Assembly: GCA_013368445.1 (NCBI GenBank)
Contig: JAACJO010000048.1
Location: 60,072-124,071 of the forward strand
Direction: 5' to 3'
DNA: 64,000 nt
Source of the DNA: Leucocoprinus leucothites
Taxonomy: Eukaryota; Basidiomycota; Agaricomycetes; Agaricales; Agaricaceae
The notes below the pieces were generated by a model, which ran no database searches, was not told the origin of the DNA, and was given only the letters and a program-made list of their open reading frames with translations. Below are positions 57,993-64,000 of the stretch, piece by piece (the first letter of the stretch is position 1; each line of letters starts with the position of its first letter). The position numbers were made by a program, and so were the translations under genes.

Positions 57993-58106
57993 AGTATATG
58001 AAGGAGGTTAAGAGGGAAAAAAGTTTAAATTTTTTGCACAGCGGAATTTATATGGAGTTTGAAATTGATTCCCATGATCAGGTCATGGGGCTTTGAGGGC
58101 TCAGCC

Positions 58107-58121
58107 CTAAGGGGGGAATAC
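58107..58121 (+). other. Polypurine tract of element 2
   Basis: CTAAGGGGGGAATAC, identical to element 1, directly before the 3' LTR. Confidence 0.75.
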
Positions 58122-58702
58122 TGTCACAACCCGATCCTCCTAAATGGCCCAGCTGGCAATATCTTACTTAGAATCTTTTTATGCAGGCTTTGGTTTCCAT
58201 CTCATCACATCAGCTTGCTTCTACTTCATTTGCTCCACTCTTCTTCTTTGCCCTGTGTCTTCTTGTGCATTGTATTCGGACTTTCCCATGTCATTTTTAG
58301 TTCCCTTCTAATGTCTCAGATATTCTTATCTTCTAGCCTTTCCAAAATGTCAGACAATAATTCTGCTCTTATCCTTTTTCTGCAATATCTTTGTTTTGTT
58401 AGTACCCAACCCTATCCACCGGAATGTATATAAGTAGTCGAACTTGTACCATACTCTTCAGTCTGATAATTGACTAAGTCACATGTTACTATCTTGTCTG
58501 ACCTCTACTCTCTCCTTGCCCTCCCGTCTCTATCCATCTCCGAAATCCAGGTCAGTGTCAGTAGTAGCACAACACATAAGTTGAGGCCAAGACCCGCTTC
58601 CCTGCTCATTGACCAGATCAGTCATCTCTGCTCCTCTGTCCTAGACATCCAGTCTTGAACATCAGCTCCATCCTGTGTCTTTTAGTAACCCAGTTCCTGA
58701 CA
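58122..58702 (+). repeat. 3' LTR of element 2
   Basis: Begins TGTCACAACCCGATCC, ends TTCCTGACA, with TATA-like ATGTATATAAG near 58423. Confidence 0.95.
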
Positions 58703-58707
58703 ACATC

Positions 58708-59809
58708 AATGGTCCATGATTAACCCATGGACCAAGTTTCCCAATCCTGGGATCTTGTGGGCTAATACAAACTTGCCTAGCATGTTCAGGTTGAAAATGT
58801 CTTCATCAGTGGGTTGGGTAACACCCATCCCCCTGGTCTGGTTGTATAGATTTCCTGTCTGTATGATGTCTCAGTTTCTGGTCACCTTTGTGGCCAGACA
58901 GTCCTTGATGGGCATTGTCAACCCTGATGACTATTGCTGAGGGTCAAACCTGGTTTGATGGACCAGGTATGTTATGGAGTCATCCCAGCTGGACTCCTTA
59001 GTCTGCTGGGTGATCCCATAAATGCCTAACAACAGCACATACCCTTCAGCACATTGCCAAATGTGTGCATCATTGTCATTGTGGACAAACCTTACAAGGT
59101 CATCTACTTCTGCAGGGCACATGGGGAGCTCATGTCTAGTATTATGGTATACTGGATTTTGTTTAGTATCTGGTTTCCATCCTTCAGCCCATGTCATCTG
59201 TAGTTCTTGAGATGACACTTGCACAGCTGATTGACCCATGTACACAATACTGGTTTTTCCAAGCATTCTACCTATACAGTTGTTATGTTGGGTGGCAGTA
59301 TGGGTGAGGGGGTCTTTCCAGACCTCCCAGGCATTGGACACTCTACTGTTATGTCCTTCAGTCCTATGCTTAAGGATGTGACTTATATGTAGAGGGTGTT
59401 TAGGTGTAACAGTCTTCTCCTTGGCCATTGTCTTTTTCTTCTTCTTCTTGGTCTTGTAGTTGCTCCCATAGTCCATAATATTGGACTTGTAACCTGCAGT
59501 GACCACCTTTGCTTTCCACTTGGTGTTGGTGGGCTGAGTATCCCAAATAAAGGTAGGTTCACCCTGCTCAAATGGGCAAATGGTTATACAGACCAGGTGT
59601 CTGTATCAGAAAGAGTCAGAAGTTGTGCTAGGTGCCATAACTCCTTTTGGGACCTCCACATCCTGCTCTGCAGGAGATGTAGACTGGGACAGCCCTCCCA
59701 TGATGACATCTTCAGAAGTTGTCAGCTCAGGGTCCTCCCTATGGTGCTTGTGCTGAGGTTCTCCCTCTAGCACTGTAGACTCAGTGTATGATAGTGTCAA
59801 GATTTGCAA
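58708..59809 (-). pseudogene. 5' half of the hypothetical gene split by element 2
   Basis: One frame runs from ~59809 to the element 2 insertion. The longest open part is 58931-59506 (191 codons): a Lys-rich patch, then NAWEVWKDPLTHTATQHNNC, and DLVRFVHNDNDAHIWQCAEG. Stops are TGA or TAG and no frameshift is needed. The right end runs into solo-type LTR B at 59795, which may have removed the true start. Confidence 0.5.
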
Positions 59810-60336
59810 TTACCAGCACTTATTAAGCATGCAAAAGTTACAGAGAGGTCAGTCATTGGCTTCAGTGTATGTGCTGCACCCTTCTGATATTGCATCAACT
59901 GATTTGGTCTATAAGAAAGATGACAGGCAGTGTGAATTGGAATTCAACACTGAAGGAATAGCGGACAGAGAGTCAGAGTGGAATCTTAGTCAATATTCAG
60001 AATGCCTAATACCTGAGCAAGTAGCGACATATTTAAGATAACATGAAATTGGACAAATAACACATAAATATCATAAAACTCACAATGTAATAATAAACAA
60101 ATAAACAGATAAATGAAAGATAAATAGACAACAACAGATATGATGCAATGGAGAACAATGAACAGAAATGGAATAGTGGAAATGAATATGAGCACAAATG
60201 AAAAGAGGATAGAATAATGAGCAGAAAAAGGATGTGAAATATTTATAGAATTAGTAAATAATAAAATTGCATGAATTGGAACTTGAAAGAATAGTTGGAG
60301 CTCAAATTGGAGAGGTTGCAATCACAGATCATAACA
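59795..60336 (-). mobile_element. Solo-type LTR B (inverted copy of LTR A)
   Basis: Full-length counterpart of 2796-3341 in the opposite orientation, plus-strand ends TGTCAAGATT and ATCATAACA. No matching target duplication was found (GATAG versus AGTGT), so one side may be rearranged. Confidence 0.8.
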
Positions 60337-60343
60337 AGTGTCC

Positions 60344-60608
60344 TGTTATGACTTTACTCAGTTCCAGTACTTCCTATGTCGATTTCTATTTTTACAGTTA
60401 CCTCACTCCCACATTATAGTCTACATCATGGTCTATGTCATAGTTACCTAAGTCCCCTGACTCATACTTACCTGGGTCCACTTCCTTCTTATATATATAG
60501 ACTCCTTGGTAGAGTGTACTCCTTATGCTTTACCAATTGTATCTTTCCCTTTCTCATTTTCAAGCCTTTGCCAGAGTTGCAACCTGAGTTCCAATGAAGG
60601 TCATAACA
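60344..60608 (+). repeat. Putative 5' LTR of element 4
   Basis: 265 bp beginning TGTTATGAC and ending GTCATAACA, a perfect 9-bp terminal inversion, with TATATATATAGA near 60491. TTTGGTAAAG follows directly, as expected of a TGG-type primer-binding site. The second LTR is outside the window. Confidence 0.65.
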
Positions 60609-60709
60609 TTTGGTAAAGTGTCCTCACTCACTTTGCAATGGAGTATCACTGATGTCACAAGTGATACTGATCACTCGAAGAAGTAAACGAATAATGACAA
60701 TGGTTACGC

Positions 60710-61813
60710 ATGATAGTGTCTAATGTGGAAGAAGATGCCCAAAGAGAATGTGAAGCCAAACAAACAGAAGAACCACTGGTCACAGATGAAGAAGAATCCT
60801 CAGACAAAGAGGAAGAAGTAACTGACAATGGTGAAGAAGCAACAGATGATGAAGAAGAACAACCCACACTACCCAGAAGCACACACCTCAAACAAGAGGT
60901 AGAAAGATTAGAAGAAGGACTCAGATTACTGTGAATCAGCTGAAGAAACTCGAATGAAATGACAGACACTACTACCCCCATGTTCAACACCAAATCCTTG
61001 GTCCCAGAACTAGGATTCTTTGATGGAACACAATCAAAATTCGAAGACTGGTGGAGATCAATGCTCCTCTACCTCAAATTCAACAAAGTCAATGATGCAG
61101 ACGACAAAGTAACAGCCATAATATCACAACTCAAAGGAGGCACAGCAGAAGACTTTGCCCAGATGGAATTAGATGCCCTAAACAATAGGGCAGATACCAC
61201 AGACTGGAACATATGGAAAACAAACTTCAAAAGACTCTTCAGCAATGACACACTCAAAGTCAACATGGAATGGAGAATTGAGAGTTTTAAACAAAACAAG
61301 AAACACACAGCCAACTTCCTAATCAAATTTGAAGTACTCAAGACACAAGCAAAAACTGACAAAACCCACACCATATTTCTACTAAAGAAAAATATGCACG
61401 CCGATATCATCAAAGCTATCCTAGGGTATCCTCCTGAGTCAATCCCAAAAACCTACACAGCATGGAAAACAGCTGTACTTTCTGTAGGGCAGGGCTTTGA
61501 ATCTACAGAAAGGAGCAACATCCACACTGGTACAGGAATAACATATGGAGGAGCAGGCCAACCCATGGAAATAGGTTGCCAATTTGGATGATCTCTCCCA
61601 AAGTACAATGAACAAGGAAAACCCAAATGCTACAACTGCAACAAGTATGGACACATGGCAAAAGAATGTAGACAACCAAAGGCAGAGGGATGCTACAACT
61701 GTGGAAAGAGAGGTCACAGAGCCAAAGAATGTAGAAGTCCAAAAACAAAAGTTAGAGGAGTAGAGGTGGAAGAAAAAGAAGAAAAAGAGGATTTTCAGAA
61801 CAGCTCAGAGTAG
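60710..61813 (+). pseudogene. gag: gag polyprotein, gypsy element 4
   Basis: ATG 60710 opens an acidic Glu/Asp-rich 74-codon leader that is in frame with gag across two TGA codons. An alternative start is ATG 60959. The capsid-like domain (~60990-61500) reads FFDGTQSKFEDWW...MLLYLKFN. Two zinc knuckles, CYNCNKYGHMAKEC (~61628) and CYNCGKRGHRAKEC (~61690), follow one TGA at ~61589. Ends TAG 61811. Confidence 0.8.
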
Positions 61814-64000
61814 GCACAACCTTACAAGCCCATGTAACTAGAGGACTGAAAGTGAATCGTTATACCATCCCCCAGCCAAGGAACTCTAAGTGCAAATTAA
61901 CAATACAACCAACAATCAAAACAAAAAACAAAAAAAGGATTGAAGTAACAGCCCTAGTGGACTCAGGCTGTTCACATACAGCGATCAACAAAAAACTAGT
62001 GGAAGAAGAAAAGATCCCAACAGAGCAAATGGAATGACCCCTACAAGTTTTCAATGCAGATAGTACACCAAATGGCCAAGGAATGATCATGAAAACAGCC
62101 CCTATCACACTAAACTCTAATGGACACCAAGAACATATCCACACAGTAGTCACTGACCTAGACAATGTGGACATCTTCCTAGGACATGACTGGCTAGTCA
62201 AACACAATCCAGAAGTAGATTGGAAAGAAGGAATGGTACACTTTACAAGATGCCCAAACAGCTGCAAAATCAACCATCAAACAATCCCATTCACCACAAA
62301 CAACTGACAATTATTCCCAAAAGAACTCACCACAGAAGATGATGACATGGAGAAGGAACCAGACCCAACCAACCCTGAAGACCTACCAGACTACATATGA
62401 CCATTCACACACCTGTTCAACAAGAAGAAATTCGAATCACTACCAGAAAGGAGGGAATGGGATCACAAGATCAATCTATTGGACAATGCACCCAAGGAAC
62501 TAAATGCAAAGGTTTACCCCATGACACCAAAAGAGGAAAACAAACTACACACTTGGATTGACGAACAACTTGGAGCAGGACTGATCACAGAATCCAAGTC
62601 CCAATATGCCTCTCCATGCTTTTTTATACCAAAGAAAGATGGATCACTATGGCTGGTACAGGATTACCAACAGTTAAACCAACACACAATCAAGGACAAA
62701 ACACCACTACCCCTGAAAGGAGAAGTCATTGACAAATTGAAAGATGCAAAGTACTTCAACAAACTTGACCTCATCTGGGGATACAACAATGTCTGGATCA
62801 AAGAGGGAGATGAATGGAAGGTGGCATTCTTAACAAACAAAGGACTCTTCAAACCAAAAGTCATGTTCTTTGGAATGTGCAACTCCCCAGGAATGTTCCA
62901 GAGGATGATGACAAGCATATTCCGGGAATTAATCCATGAAGGAGTACTGGCCAACTACATGGATGACTTTATAGTACCGGCTTCATCCACGAGACAACTC
63001 CAAGAACAAACAATCCAATTCCTCAAGATTGCAGAGAAACACAACCTATGCTTCAAATGATCCAAATGCAAATTTGATGCCACAGAAATACCAATCCTTG
63101 GAGTATGGGTAGGAGGGGGAGAAGTGAAAATGGAGTATGACAAGGTCTCGGCAGTCAGAAATTGGGAAACACCAAAAAACACCAAAGGCATCGAAAGCTT
63201 CCTAGGATTTGTCAACTTTTACAGATGATTCATACAAAACTTCAGCCACATTGCAGCCCCACTCAACAAACTCACAGGGAAAGGAGAATGGAAGTGGGAA
63301 GAAGATGAACAAAAAGTGTTTGATGAACTCAAGAGACTAGTCACAGAGGAACCAGTCCTTGCCCTACCACAATGAACAGGACAATTCAGAGTAGAAGTGG
63401 ATGCATCAGGACATGCCATAGGGGGAGTACTATCACAAGAACAGGACAACAAATGGAAACCCATCACATTCCTATCATGAACCATGAACCCAGCAGAATG
63501 GAATTATGAGATATACAACAAGGAACTTCTAGCAATTGTGGAAGCATTGAAAGTATGGAGACAATACTTACTAGATGCAGAAACCCAATTTGAAACATGG
63601 TCAGACCACGAAAACCTGAAATACTTCAGGGAACCCCACAAACTAAATGGATGACAAGCATGATGGTATCTCAAACTCCAAGACTATGACTTCACAATCA
63701 AACACATCCTGGGAAAGACAAACACAAAAGCAGACATACTCTCACAAAAAATGGGTTTTGACACAAGAGACAACAATAGAGACATCGCTTTACTAGGGGA
63801 GAAAACATTCATCTGGGGAATAACAGGCAAAGAAGAGACCACAATGGAGATTGTCATACTGTGCAACACACACTTCCAAGTGAAAGGGGATGAAAACATC
63901 CTGAAAAGGATCTGAAACCACACAACATGCAAAACAATGTTCCAAGAAGCCCAGAAAGATCCAAAAACAGCCTGGGAAGAAAACAGAATCCCTTACTTCA
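61814..64000 (+). pseudogene. pol: pol polyprotein, gypsy element 4, partial
   Basis: Protease ~61940-62220 (LVDSGCSH; LGHDWL). Reverse transcriptase ~62480-63060 with intact YMDD at 62956-62967. RNase H ~63370-63720 (VEVDASGHAIGG). A linker follows to the window edge. No frameshift is needed; all interruptions I noted (for example after 63057 and near 63226, 63373 and 63478) are TGA. Confidence 0.85.

Larger units (their letters stand above)
49852..58702 (+). mobile_element. Ty3/gypsy element 2, complete, degenerate, with nested LTR
   Basis: The 5' LTR (49852-50996) and 3' LTR (58122-58702) are bounded by a 5-bp duplication ACATC (49847-49851 and 58703-58707). After subtracting the nested 564 bp, both LTRs are 581 bp. 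Gene order and proteins parallel element 1 (gag, pol, antisense accessory gene, polypurine tract), at clearly diverged sequence and with an unrelated LTR body. Confidence 0.95.
60344..64000 (+). mobile_element. Ty3/gypsy element 4, 5' part, cut by the window edge
   Basis: A short LTR, acidic leader, gag and pol in order; the element continues beyond 64000. The family differs from elements 1-3 in having two gag zinc knuckles and a short LTR. Confidence 0.85.

Overview
The window looks like an accessory, transposon-dense part of a basidiomycete (Agaricomycetes-type) nuclear genome. The grounds are ~50-nt GT-AG introns, remnants of KDZ transposons with their cysteine-cluster companion proteins, chromodomain Ty3/gypsy elements, a pogo-like transposase, and P-loop GTPase genes of a type I associate with Agaricomycetes. 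No bacterial operons, rRNA or CRISPR were seen.

Layout. 1-6.6 kb: decayed KDZ-transposon locus with two companion genes and a solo LTR (2796-3341, TSD CAGTT). 6.7-9.0 kb: a 35-bp palindromic minisatellite split by a 1986-bp Tc1/mariner-like element with CAGT ends and a TA duplication. 9-13.4 kb: arrays of small inverted repeats and a pogo/DDE_1 transposase pseudogene on the minus strand. 13415-21592: complete gypsy element 1 (TSD TTGAT). 22.6-26.4 kb: minus-strand GTPase gene A, containing a 2.3-kb tandem array. 26.5-34.5 kb: CpG-rich island with a truncated GTPase copy, hypothetical genes and GTPase gene B. 34.5-39.0 kb: CpG-poor remnants, including a decayed copy of 27.1-27.8 kb and an MFS-transporter fragment. 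39036-47764: gypsy element 3 on the minus strand (TSD CACTG). 48.8-59.8 kb: a ~700-codon minus-strand ORF split by gypsy element 2 (49852-58702, TSD ACATC), whose 5' LTR holds an inverted solo LTR of the element-1 family (TSD GTTAG). 59.8-60.3 kb: another solo-type LTR. 60344 to the right edge: 5' part of gypsy element 4.

Most striking observation. On the coding strand of GTPase gene A, 33 repeats of exactly 68 bp each look like a complete 65-nt spliceosomal intron (GTGAGT donor, CTGAT branch site, TTCTCCAG acceptor) followed by a 3-nt micro-exon. The upstream exons sum to 264 whole codons, so every micro-exon is one in-phase codon. The reading frame resumes in the correct phase after the array. 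The triplet is multi-allelic (sense TTT, GAA, GAT, TTG, AAA) while the intron body is nearly constant. That these units are really spliced is inference.

A second theme is CpG decay. Outside ~25.7-34.2 kb and the 6.9-8.8 kb element, CpG is nearly absent, and most broken reading frames are broken by TGA where Arg (CGA) is expected. This fits deamination of methylated CpG, or a RIP-like process, acting on repeats and spreading into the distal parts of both GTPase genes.
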